This document shows positions 16,485 through 24,640 of a DNA stretch of 39,389 nt, piece after piece. The notes under the pieces were generated by a model that did no database searches, was not told the DNA's origin, and worked only from the letters and a program-made list of their open reading frames with translations. The translations under genes were made by a program, and so were the position numbers. Position 1 is the stretch's first letter. Every line of letters begins with the position of its first letter. Source of the DNA: Flavobacteriaceae bacterium (GTDB lineage: Bacteria; Bacteroidota; Bacteroidia; Flavobacteriales; Flavobacteriaceae); the NCBI GenBank assembly GCA_024638225.1, contig JAHEKR010000009.1, positions 1 to 39,389 on the forward strand. Direction: 5' to 3'.

Positions 16485-17483
16485 ATGAAAGAAGTTACAC
16501 GGGAAACATACCTTGATTGGTACGAAAACATGATGTTTTGGCGCAAGTTTGAGGACAAGCTTGCATCAGTTTATATCCAACAAAAAGTCCGTGGTTTTCT
16601 GCACTTATACAATGGGCAGGAAGCAATTCTTGCCGGTGCACTACACGTAATGGACCTTAGCAAGGATAGAATGATTACGGCTTATCGAAATCACGTGCAG
16701 CCCATTGGAATGGGCGTAGACCCCAAACGTGTCATGGCAGAACTTTTTGGTAAAGCTACAGGCACTTCCAACGGATTAGGGGGTTCTATGCATATCTTTT
16801 CAAAAGAGTACCGCTTTCACGGCGGACACGGAATTGTCGGTGGTCAGATTCCGCTCGGTGCAGGTATGGCTTTTGGTGATAAATATCACGGTAGCGATGC
16901 GGTTACCCTATGTTGTATGGGTGATGGTGCCGTTCGTCAAGGATCTTTACACGAAACATTAAACTTGGCGATGCTGTGGAAACTTCCTGTAGTTTTTATT
17001 GTTGAAAACAATGGCTATGCCATGGGAACATCAGTTGAGCGTACTGCAAACCACACGGATATTTGGAAACTTGGTCTTGGCTACGAAATGCCATGCGGTC
17101 CCATTGATGGCATGAATCCAGTTGCCGTAGCAGAAGGTATTGACGAAGCAATTCAACGTGCACGCCGCGGCGATGGACCTACTTTTTTAGAGGCCAAAAC
17201 GTACCGCTATCGAGGTCATTCCATGTCTGATGCACAGCACTACCGAACAAAAGATGAGGTTGAGGAGTACAAAAAAATTGATCCCATTACACAAGTAAAA
17301 GAGATTATATTGAATGAAAAATACGCAACCGAAGAACAGCTTGCAGAAATCGATGCAAGCATCAAGCAGCGTGTAAAAGAATGTGAAGAATTTGCAGAAT
17401 CATCACCTTTCCCAGAAAAAGAAGTGATGTACGATGCTGTTTACGAGCAAAAAGATTATCCGTTTATTTTTCACAAATTATAA
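16485..17483 (+). CDS. pdhA: Pyruvate dehydrogenase E1 component, alpha subunit
   Basis: 332 aa. The thiamine diphosphate site reads GDGAVRQGSLHETLN through to FIVENN (about residues 146-180), the GDG-x(n)-NN motif of E1-alpha. HGGHGIVGGQIPLGAG and the phosphorylation-loop-like YRYRGHSMSD are also typical. E1 decarboxylates pyruvate and passes the acetyl group to the lipoyl arm of E2. E2 follows after 1 base. No E1-beta gene is present here, so it must lie elsewhere, an arrangement common in flavobacteria. A branched-chain 2-oxo acid enzyme is less likely, given the direct link to a two-lipoyl E2. Confidence 0.93.
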   Translation: MKEVTRETYLDWYENMMFWRKFEDKLASVYIQQKVRGFLHLYNGQEAILAGALHVMDLSKDRMITAYRNHVQPIGMGVDPKRVMAELFGKATGTSNGLGGSMHIFSKEYRFHGGHGIVGGQIPLGAGMAFGDKYHGSDAVTLCCMGDGAVRQGSLHETLNLAMLWKLPVVFIVENNGYAMGTSVERTANHTDIWKLGLGYEMPCGPIDGMNPVAVAEGIDEAIQRARRGDGPTFLEAKTYRYRGHSMSDAQHYRTKDEVEEYKKIDPITQVKEIILNEKYATEEQLAEIDASIKQRVKECEEFAESSPFPEKEVMYDAVYEQKDYPFIFHKL

Positions 17484-17484
17484 T

Positions 17485-19092
17485 ATGGCTACAGTAATTA
17501 ACATGCCGCGCTTGAGTGATACCATGGAAGAAGGAACCGTTGCTTCCTGGCTAAAACAAGTAGGCGATAAAGTAGTTGAAGGGGATATTTTGGCTGAAAT
17601 AGAAACCGATAAAGCTACGATGGAGTTTGAATCCTTCCACGATGGCACATTACTTCATATTGGTGTTCAAGAAGGTGAAACAGCCCCTGTAGATGTATTG
17701 TTGGCCATTATTGGCGAAGAGGGCGAAGATATTTCTGCACTGTTAGCGGGCGGAACCACTCCAGAAAGCAATGCACCCGCTGATTCCACAACCGAAGATA
17801 CTGCTGAATCAGAAACCACAACTGCTCCTGCTACTATCCCAGAAGGAGTTGAGATTATCAACATGCCGCGCTTGAGTGATACCATGGAAGAAGGAACTGT
17901 TGCTTCCTGGTTAAAGCAAGTTGGTGACCCCGTTGAAGAGGGAGATATTTTGGCTGAAATTGAAACCGATAAGGCAACCATGGAGTTTGAGTCGTTTTTC
18001 TCAGGTGCATTATTGCATATCGGAATCGCTGTTGGAGAGACCGCTGCCGTCGATACTCTGTTGGCCATTATTGGACCTGCTGGAACAGACGTGGCTCCAA
18101 TATTAGCGGCTAAGCCAACATCTTCTCCAAGTGTTGAACCAGCTCAAGAGCCAATAGTTACACCTGAAGTAACGCCTGATGAAACTCCAAAAGCTGAGGC
18201 AACAGCTGTAGTCCAGTCATCAACCAGTTCGGGACGTATTATGGCCTCTCCATTAGCCAAGCGGATAGCCAAGGACAAAGGAATTGATTTGGCTCAAGTT
18301 AGCGGTACAGGCGAGTCTGGACGTATTGTGAAGCGAGATGTAGAGAATTTTTCTCCTCCACAAGCTGTGACTTCTAATGCGCAACCAAGCGTTTTTGTTC
18401 CTGCTGGTCAAGAAAAACAAGAAGAAATCCCCAATTCTCAAATGCGCAAAACCATTGCCAAACGATTGGGCGCTTCTAAATTTAGTGCTCCACACTATTA
18501 TCTTTCGGTAGAGTATGATATGGACGCTGCTATTGCATTTAGAAAACAGTACAACTCCATTCCAGACACCAAAATATCATTTAACGATATCGTTGTCAAG
18601 GCAGTTGCCCTTTCGCTCAAAGCGCATCCACAGGTTAATTCTCAGTGGTTTGATGACAAAATGGTGCTTAACCACCATGTTCATGTTGGGGTGGCTGTTG
18701 CTGTTGAAGATGGTCTTGTAGTTCCCGTTTTACGCTTTGCTAATGAAATGAACCTTCCCCAAATAGGAAGTCAAGTAAAAGATTTTGCAGCACGTGCACG
18801 AAGTAAAAAACTTACACCACAAGAAATGGACGGCAGTACCTTTACTGTTTCCAATTTGGGTATGTTCGGCATCAACGAGTTTACATCCATTATCAACCAA
18901 CCCAACTCAGCTATACTTTCTGTTGGAGCTATTGTCCAAAAGCCAGTTGTTAAAGATGGGGAAATTGTTGTTGGGAATACAATGAAGCTAACGCTAGCTT
19001 GTGACCACCGGACCGTCGACGGGGCTACAGGTGCACAGTTCTTGCAAACGCTAAAGGAATACATCGAAAACCCACTGCGGTTGGTGGTTTAA
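17485..19092 (+). CDS. pdhC: Pyruvate dehydrogenase E2, dihydrolipoamide acetyltransferase with two lipoyl domains
   Basis: 535 aa from the ATG at 17485 (MATVINMPRLSDTMEEG); the longer frame overlaps pdhA. There are two lipoyl domains at residues 1-80 and 121-200, each with ETDKATMEF, so K43 and K163 should carry lipoate. Linkers are rich in Ala, Pro, Thr and Glu. The E1/E3-binding domain starts at residue 253 (MASPLAKRIAKDKG). The catalytic core ends with H508-RTV-D512-G, the HxxxDG active site. The protein forms the core of the pyruvate dehydrogenase complex. The two lipoyl domains are nearly identical at DNA level. Confidence 0.94.
   Translation: MATVINMPRLSDTMEEGTVASWLKQVGDKVVEGDILAEIETDKATMEFESFHDGTLLHIGVQEGETAPVDVLLAIIGEEGEDISALLAGGTTPESNAPADSTTEDTAESETTTAPATIPEGVEIINMPRLSDTMEEGTVASWLKQVGDPVEEGDILAEIETDKATMEFESFFSGALLHIGIAVGETAAVDTLLAIIGPAGTDVAPILAAKPTSSPSVEPAQEPIVTPEVTPDETPKAEATAVVQSSTSSGRIMASPLAKRIAKDKGIDLAQVSGTGESGRIVKRDVENFSPPQAVTSNAQPSVFVPAGQEKQEEIPNSQMRKTIAKRLGASKFSAPHYYLSVEYDMDAAIAFRKQYNSIPDTKISFNDIVVKAVALSLKAHPQVNSQWFDDKMVLNHHVHVGVAVAVEDGLVVPVLRFANEMNLPQIGSQVKDFAARARSKKLTPQEMDGSTFTVSNLGMFGINEFTSIINQPNSAILSVGAIVQKPVVKDGEIVVGNTMKLTLACDHRTVDGATGAQFLQTLKEYIENPLRLVV
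17500..17537 (+). repeat. Direct repeat, copy 1, lipoyl domain of pdhC
   Basis: 38 bases identical to 17860-17897, the offset being exactly 360 bases (120 codons). Similarity continues downstream with scattered, mostly synonymous changes over the lipoyl-lysine region. Confidence 0.9.
17860..17897 (+). repeat. Direct repeat, copy 2, lipoyl domain of pdhC
   Basis: Second copy of the 38-base identical block in the pdhC gene (see 17500-17537). It begins the second lipoyl domain. Confidence 0.9.
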
Positions 19093-19097
19093 TTATT

Positions 19098-19781
19098 TTG
19101 AGCAAATCAAAAAATATTGTTATCACAGGAACCAGTCGAGGGATTGGTTTAGAATTGGTCAAGTGGTTTGCTGCTGCGGGACATCACGTTTGGGCTTTAT
19201 CTAGAAATAGCGCACCAACTGAATTACTCAAACTACCCAATATTACATCAGTTTCTTTAGATCTAACAGACGAGGTCGCAGTGAATGAATGGGCAGTTTC
19301 ATTTGCACCTTCGACAATAGACGTGCTTATCAATAACGCAGGTGCATTGATCAACAAGGCCTTTACACAAACCACTCAGGCTGATTTTGAGTACGTTTAC
19401 CGCGTAAACGTATTTGGTCTTGCCAATATCTCACGTGCATTAATTGCAAAACTCCAACCCAGCGGGCATATTTTAAATGTGAGTAGTATGGGTGGCATTA
19501 ATGGCACATCAAAATTTCCTGGATTAGCAGCATACAGCAGTAGTAAGGGTGCGGTTTCTATACTTACAGAGCTCCTTGCGGAGGAATTCAAGGAAAGTGG
19601 TCCTTTTGTAAATGCACTTGCCTTAGGCGCAGTACAAACCGAAATGCTTTCGGATGCATTCCCAGGTCTAGAAGTTCCCATGGATGCCTCAACTATGGCC
19701 GCCTATATTGCGACCTTTGCTCTTGAAGGACATCATTTTTATAATGGAAAAGTACTGCCTGTCTCGAATACCACCCCTTGA
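19098..19781 (+). CDS. Short-chain dehydrogenase/reductase (SDR), TTG start
   Basis: 227 aa. The cofactor motif is TGTSRGIG (residues 10-17), then NNAGALI, and the catalytic Y146-SSS-K150 pair in AAYSSSKGA. The serine of the active site lies in ILNVSSMGG. The substrate is unknown. The only plausible start is TTG at 19098, five bases after the pdhC stop: the reading matches the fold from its first residue, and the next ATG lies far inside. It probably belongs to the pdhA-pdhC transcript. Its stop TGA shares a base with the next ATG (TGATG). Confidence 0.87.
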   Translation: MSKSKNIVITGTSRGIGLELVKWFAAAGHHVWALSRNSAPTELLKLPNITSVSLDLTDEVAVNEWAVSFAPSTIDVLINNAGALINKAFTQTTQADFEYVYRVNVFGLANISRALIAKLQPSGHILNVSSMGGINGTSKFPGLAAYSSSKGAVSILTELLAEEFKESGPFVNALALGAVQTEMLSDAFPGLEVPMDASTMAAYIATFALEGHHFYNGKVLPVSNTTP

Positions 19782-20374
19782 TGCCGTATGACTTTTTTTC
19801 TTTTCTACCCGAAACTGCTCGTGAGCAATGTGCGACTTTACTTAGCGAACGAAACGTAGCAGTCAAAGTTGTACGCCAACGAAAGACCAAGCACGGTGAC
19901 TTCCGAGTGCAATCAGGAAATATTGTTGGTATTACGCTTAATGCTATGGAAAATCCATATCGCTTTTTGCTTACTTTTTTGCATGAGTTGGCACATTATG
20001 ATGTGTTTTTTAGAGCCAAGTCTTTAAGAAAGCCACATGGTCAAGAGTGGAAATCTACTTTCCAAGAGTTGACTGTACCTTTTTTGACGCCTCATTTTTT
20101 TCCTGAGTCACTTCTGTTTTTCCTAAAAAAACACATGAAAAATCCTCGAGCTACATTTGCAGCAGATCCCAAATTAATGCTTGCCCTTAGAGAGTTTGAC
20201 CCACTCAATGATAAAAAATGTATTTTTGAGCTGGAGCAAGATGCAGTTTTTTACACTGACGCTGGACAGATTTTTCGCAAGGGACCAAAACGCAGAACGA
20301 GGTTTCTATGTACATGTCTAGAAACGAAAAAACAGTATCTATTTCCCGCGTTTGTTGAAGTTAAACCTGAATAA
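19781..20374 (+). CDS. SprT-like zinc metalloprotease-domain protein
   Basis: 197 aa from the ATG overlapping the SDR stop. The zinc motif is FLHELAHYDVFF (about residues 66-77), with a third ligand His in KPHGQEWKSTF about 20 residues on, the SprT/Spartan pattern. The C-terminus keeps KKCIFELEQDAVFYTDAGQIFRKG and a CTC motif but lacks a full zinc ribbon with four Cys. SprT-like proteins are thought to cleave or bind proteins linked to DNA, but bacterial members are poorly studied. It is translationally coupled on both sides. Confidence 0.85.
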   Translation: MPYDFFSFLPETAREQCATLLSERNVAVKVVRQRKTKHGDFRVQSGNIVGITLNAMENPYRFLLTFLHELAHYDVFFRAKSLRKPHGQEWKSTFQELTVPFLTPHFFPESLLFFLKKHMKNPRATFAADPKLMLALREFDPLNDKKCIFELEQDAVFYTDAGQIFRKGPKRRTRFLCTCLETKKQYLFPAFVEVKPE

Positions 20375-21435
20375 TGGAATCCAAATTTGACTTTTCTGAG
20401 TCATCCGAGTCACGTTCGCAAGCGGAAGTGAAGCAGTCAGATTGGCGTGCTAGGCTTCGTTTTTTGAAGCAATTGTTGCATATAGCTCGAGATACAGACT
20501 ACGCAGCTACTTTAGCAGCGGTTCGTCAAGATATTCCATTTAGAGGAGCAACTGCTTGGGTATTGATCTGCTCTATTTTTATTGCCTGCATTGGACTTAA
20601 TACAGACGCAACGGCTGTTGTTATTGGTGCCATGCTTATCGCCCCACTAATGGGCCCTGTTTTGGGAACAGGTGTGGCTTTGGCAATCAATGATTTGGAT
20701 ATGCTCAAATCGGCTACACAAAATTTCATTGTCATGGTGCTGTTGAGCGTTGGAACTGCTACCGTATTTTTTTTATTTTTTCCGCTACAACAAGAGTCTT
20801 CCGAGTTGTTAGCACGTACTCAACCCGATATTCGCGATGTGTTTATCGCTTTTTTTGGTGGAGCTGCTCTGGCCATAGCCCGTACCAAAAAAGGCACCAT
20901 AGCCTCTGTAATTTTTGGTGTTGCTATTGCTACAGCATTAATGCCTCCGTTATGTACCATTGGTTATGGGATTGCCGAAGGAAATCCAAGCTATACACTT
21001 GGTGCACTGTACTTATTTTTCATCAATGCTACCTTTATCGCTTTTGCTTCCTTTTTGGTTGTCAAGCTTTTGCGTTTTCCCATGACCGACTACGCAGATT
21101 CTAAACAGCGAAGACGAGTAGTACGTTTGGTTAGTTTTGCAGCCGTACTGGTTATGATACCTGCTGGAATTACCTTTACTAAAGCACTTTCTGAAAATAG
21201 CTTTCGTCAATCGGCTCAGTCATTTCTTTCCGAGCAAGTAGCTCCGCTTCCTTTTGGAAGCCATTTAAGCCAAACCGCAGAAGTATATTACAACAAAGAT
21301 GAATCTAAAATAGTGCTCAATTCCCTAGGGCTTGTTCGCTTGGATACTGTTACGGTACTTCAGTTGCGGCAAAGCATTGATCAATACGATAAGCTCTCTA
21401 ACACTAAGCTGATGATTTTGCCAAGTAGTCAGTAG
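20374..21435 (+). CDS. DUF389 (TIGR00341 family) integral membrane protein
   Basis: 353 aa from the ATG that overlaps the SprT-like stop (TAATG). After a hydrophilic N-terminus of about 45 residues come several membrane helices. The conserved patterns are TDATAVVIGAMLIAPLMGPV, FFGGAALAIARTKKGT and ATALMPPLCTIGYGIA, typical of DUF389. The function is unknown. I recall longer flavobacterial members (over 450 aa) with a large C-terminal soluble part, so this one may be short. It abuts the convergent ABC ATPase gene with no gap. Confidence 0.85.
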   Translation: MESKFDFSESSESRSQAEVKQSDWRARLRFLKQLLHIARDTDYAATLAAVRQDIPFRGATAWVLICSIFIACIGLNTDATAVVIGAMLIAPLMGPVLGTGVALAINDLDMLKSATQNFIVMVLLSVGTATVFFLFFPLQQESSELLARTQPDIRDVFIAFFGGAALAIARTKKGTIASVIFGVAIATALMPPLCTIGYGIAEGNPSYTLGALYLFFINATFIAFASFLVVKLLRFPMTDYADSKQRRRVVRLVSFAAVLVMIPAGITFTKALSENSFRQSAQSFLSEQVAPLPFGSHLSQTAEVYYNKDESKIVLNSLGLVRLDTVTVLQLRQSIDQYDKLSNTKLMILPSSQ

Positions 21436-22191
21436 CTATTGATAGACTTCTTTTACCTTTTTCATCAGACGCGAAGAATAAACAAAGTCGTTGATGGCCT
21501 CGTTGTCCGTTTTGAATATTTGTTCTTTAGTTCCTTCCCAAGCCTTTACTCCATCCTTAAGCAACAAAATAGTATCGCCAATTTCCATCACCGAATTCAT
21601 GTCATGTGAGTTTATAACAGTAGTAATATTAAATTCTTGTGTTATTTCGCGAATTAGGTTGTCAATGACAATTGCTGTTTTGGGATCCAACCCTGAATTA
21701 GGCTCATCACAGAACAAATACTTGGGTTTCATCACTACTGCACGGGCAATGGCAACACGCTTTTGCATACCACCCGATAGCTCGGCAGGTAACTTTTGGT
21801 GTGCATCCATTAAGTTAACTCGCTTGATTACTTCTTCTGCAGCGGCGTGGATACTGTGCTCGTCTTGATCTGTTAACATTTGCATTGGGAACATGACGTT
21901 TTCCATTACAGTCATGGAGTCAAAAAGGGCACTGCCTTGAAATACCATGCCCATTTCCCTTCGTAAAGTTCTTCGCTCATCATCATTCATTGTTTCCAAT
22001 GCTTGATTGCTAAAGAGCAAATTTCCACCATCAGGGGTATAAAGTCCAAGCAAACATTTTAGTAAAACTGTTTTTCCAGAACCACTCTGCCCAATAATGA
22101 GATTGGTTTTGCCAGCTTCAAAGGTCATGCTGATGCCTTTAAGCACTTCTAGTTCATCAAATGATTTTCTTATGTCGTTTATTTCAATCAT
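21436..22191 (-). CDS. mlaF: ABC transporter ATP-binding protein, MlaF-like
   Basis: 251 aa. Walker A is GQSGSGKT (34-41), the signature LSGGMQKR, Walker B YLFCDEPNSGLDP, and an H-loop NSHDMNS. The PNSGLDP form and the GMQKR signature point to the Mla/Ttg2/Mkl group that moves phospholipids between the inner and outer membranes. Its start shares one base with the stop of the permease gene. No MCE-domain mlaD gene is nearby, so the set is incomplete here. Confidence 0.88.
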   Translation of the reverse strand: MIEINDIRKSFDELEVLKGISMTFEAGKTNLIIGQSGSGKTVLLKCLLGLYTPDGGNLLFSNQALETMNDDERRTLRREMGMVFQGSALFDSMTVMENVMFPMQMLTDQDEHSIHAAAEEVIKRVNLMDAHQKLPAELSGGMQKRVAIARAVVMKPKYLFCDEPNSGLDPKTAIVIDNLIREITQEFNITTVINSHDMNSVMEIGDTILLLKDGVKAWEGTKEQIFKTDNEAINDFVYSSRLMKKVKEVYQ

Positions 22192-22928
22192 CAGGTTAGC
22201 AATAATTGAGTGATGATATAATTAAGGACAATAATAACGATGGATGTCCACACAAAAGCAACGGTAGCAGCTTTACCAACCTCTAGCGCGCCACCTTTCA
22301 TATAATAACCTTGATATGCAGGTATAGTAGCCAATACCATGGCGAAAACGAGGGTTTTGATAAAGGCATAAACCACATGGAAAGGTTTAAAGTCCATTTG
22401 GATGCCTTCAATAAAATCAGCAGTGCTCGAGAAACCTCCATATAAGGAAGCTATATATCCACCCAAAATCCCTAAAAACATTGAAATATTAATGACTATT
22501 GGTAATAATAACATGGCAATAATTTTTGGGAAAACAAGATAGTTAACAGAGTTTATGCCCATAACCTCCAAAGCATCAATTTGCTCGGTTACTCGCATTG
22601 TACCGATACTAGAGGTAATAAACGAACCAACCTTACCCGCCAAAATAATACACATAAAAGTCGGCGCAAATTCTAAAATAACAGATTGTCTAGTGGCAAA
22701 ACCCACCAAACTTTTTGGAATAAGCGGACTTTCGATATTTAAGGCTGTTTGAATGGCAACAACTCCACCAACAAAGAAGGATAAAAAAGCGACTATGCCC
22801 AAAGAGCCTATAATTAAATCTTGAATATCTTGAAATATGAGTCGTTGCATTACCTTTCGCTTCGTTGGTTTTATAAAAACCATCCGCAGCATCAGCAGAT
22901 ACGCGCCGATATGGTGAAGAAAATTCAT
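22191..22928 (-). CDS. mlaE: ABC transporter permease, MlaE-like
   Basis: 245 aa, a multi-helix membrane protein of the MlaE/YrbE family. Conserved segments are SLGIVAFLSFFVGGVVAIQTA, LAGKVGSFITSSIGTMRVTEQIDALEVMGIN and YLVFPKIIA. It forms the membrane part of the lipid transporter with the downstream ATPase. The 76-base gap to the divergent pafA-like gene contains a TATTTTTT stretch that may be a weak -7 box; nothing else is clear there. Confidence 0.88.
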   Translation of the reverse strand: MNFLHHIGAYLLMLRMVFIKPTKRKVMQRLIFQDIQDLIIGSLGIVAFLSFFVGGVVAIQTALNIESPLIPKSLVGFATRQSVILEFAPTFMCIILAGKVGSFITSSIGTMRVTEQIDALEVMGINSVNYLVFPKIIAMLLLPIVINISMFLGILGGYIASLYGGFSSTADFIEGIQMDFKPFHVVYAFIKTLVFAMVLATIPAYQGYYMKGGALEVGKAATVAFVWTSIVIIVLNYIITQLLLT

Positions 22929-23004
22929 TTAAACGAATGTAAAAAATAATGTTATCATAAACTTATGTTAGGTAGAAAAAAATAAAAATCAGCATATTTA
23001 CAGT

Positions 23005-24639
23005 ATGAAAACAAAAACCGTCCTTTTTCTTACTCTTACTTCTTTTTTTGCATGTCAACCAACCAACGACACGCGCCCACCTAAACTAGTAGTGGGTATC
23101 GTTGTAGACCAAATGCGTATGGACTACTTAACAAGGTTTGAAAAGCACTATTCAAAAAGTGGATTCATGCGATTCTATCGCAATGGCTTTGTTGCTCAAA
23201 ATCATCATTTTGATCACGCTCGAACAGTTACAGCTGCCGGTCATGCCAGTATTGCAACCGGTACACCGCCTGCAATTCACGGAATTGTTGGTAATGATTG
23301 GTTTGATAAAGAAACCGGAAAAGAGCAGTACTGTGTGGGAGATATGCGTTACTCAAGTGTTGGAACTTCTAAGGTGCGCACTGGTCAAAAAGCGCCTACA
23401 CAACTACTTGTCAGCACTTTTTCAGACGAAAATAGATTGGCTACCCAGCTTCGTGGAAAGGCAATAGGTATTTCCATTAAAGATAGGGGAGCGATCCTTT
23501 CTGTTGGACATACGGCTAATGCGGCTTATTGGTTTTCTGGAGATGATGATGGTAAATTTGTAAGTAGTACATTTTTTATGGATAAAATGCCTCAGTGGGC
23601 GACAACCTTTAATGATTCTAGAAAAATCGACCAGTATCTGACTACTTGGGATAGCTACTATCCAATTGAAGATTATGTAGAAACCGGCCCCGATAATACG
23701 CCTTATGAGAAAATAATTAAAGGAAAACAAACACCTACTTTTCCTTACGACTTGGCTGGGTTAGCAGCTCAAAACGGCGGCTATGATGTTTTGGAAGCAA
23801 CGCCTTATGGCAATAGCTTAATTACAGACTTTGCTTTGGCAGCACTAGAGGGAGAGGGCTTGGGGCTTGACCAAGATGCAGATGTGCTGATGATAAGCTA
23901 TTCATCGACAGATTATGTAGGACATAATTTTGGGGTCAATTCCAAAGAATTACAGGATACCTATATCCGTTTGGATTTGGATATTGCACGTCTTTTTGCC
24001 GGTCTTGACGCTCAGGTTGGCGAGGGTAATTACACTGTCTTTCTCACTTCAGATCATGGAGTTGCTCAAGTGCCGGCTTATTTGATTGATAACAAAATCC
24101 CCGCGGGCTATTTTGACGGCAAAAAATTTGTGACCTCGCTTGATGAAGCGCTCATGAATAGATTTGACACAAAAGGCCTTATTCGTGATGTATCGAACAA
24201 CGAGCTGTTTTTAAATCATGATGAGATACATAAAACTTCTATTGACAAAGGCATGCTCATTGATTTTATAGTATCCTATAGTATTGACTATCCTGGAGTA
24301 GCTACCGCTTATGACGCAAAAACCTTGATGTATGCCGATAAAAACAATCCCTTAATTAATCGTTTACAAAGAGGGTACAATCCAAAAAGATCTGGTGATA
24401 TAGTGTTTACCCTGCTTCCAGGATATATGCAGAAGCGATCAAAGGGAACTACTCATGGCTCATTGTATACCTACGATACACATGTCCCTTTCTTAATGAC
24501 GGGCAAAGGAGTTGTTCGAGGTAGCGCTTACAGAAGAACGTATATTACAGATATTGCCCCTACTATTTGTTCGATTATGGGTATCGGAAACCCTACGGGT
24601 ACAATTGGAAATCCTATTGGCGAGGCTATTGCAAAATAA
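23005..24639 (+). CDS. pafA: PafA-type alkaline phosphatase family lipoprotein
   Basis: 544 aa. The N-terminus has a lipoprotein-like signal with Cys17 (SFFAC). The alkaline-phosphatase superfamily site is complete: D35, nucleophile T76 in TVTAAGHAS, N97 in VGNDWF, K159 and R161 in SIKDRG, metal ligands in TDYVGH and SDHGVAQ, and a His in GTTHGSLYTYDTHVP. The N, K and R pattern is that described for the calcium-activated monoesterase PafA of Bacteroidota. The protein should release phosphate from organic phosphates outside the cytoplasm. It ends 1 base before the convergent KAS III gene. Confidence 0.88.
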   Translation: MKTKTVLFLTLTSFFACQPTNDTRPPKLVVGIVVDQMRMDYLTRFEKHYSKSGFMRFYRNGFVAQNHHFDHARTVTAAGHASIATGTPPAIHGIVGNDWFDKETGKEQYCVGDMRYSSVGTSKVRTGQKAPTQLLVSTFSDENRLATQLRGKAIGISIKDRGAILSVGHTANAAYWFSGDDDGKFVSSTFFMDKMPQWATTFNDSRKIDQYLTTWDSYYPIEDYVETGPDNTPYEKIIKGKQTPTFPYDLAGLAAQNGGYDVLEATPYGNSLITDFALAALEGEGLGLDQDADVLMISYSSTDYVGHNFGVNSKELQDTYIRLDLDIARLFAGLDAQVGEGNYTVFLTSDHGVAQVPAYLIDNKIPAGYFDGKKFVTSLDEALMNRFDTKGLIRDVSNNELFLNHDEIHKTSIDKGMLIDFIVSYSIDYPGVATAYDAKTLMYADKNNPLINRLQRGYNPKRSGDIVFTLLPGYMQKRSKGTTHGSLYTYDTHVPFLMTGKGVVRGSAYRRTYITDIAPTICSIMGIGNPTGTIGNPIGEAIAK

Positions 24640-24640
24640 G

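Noticed and set aside
16485-17483. Branched-chain 2-oxo acid dehydrogenase E1-alpha
   Set aside because: The immediate neighbour is a two-lipoyl pyruvate-type E2 and the protein length and motifs fit PDH E1-alpha.
17434-17484. Longer start of pdhC inside pdhA
   Set aside because: The lipoyl domain begins directly at the ATG at 17485 and the extension overlaps pdhA by 50 bases.
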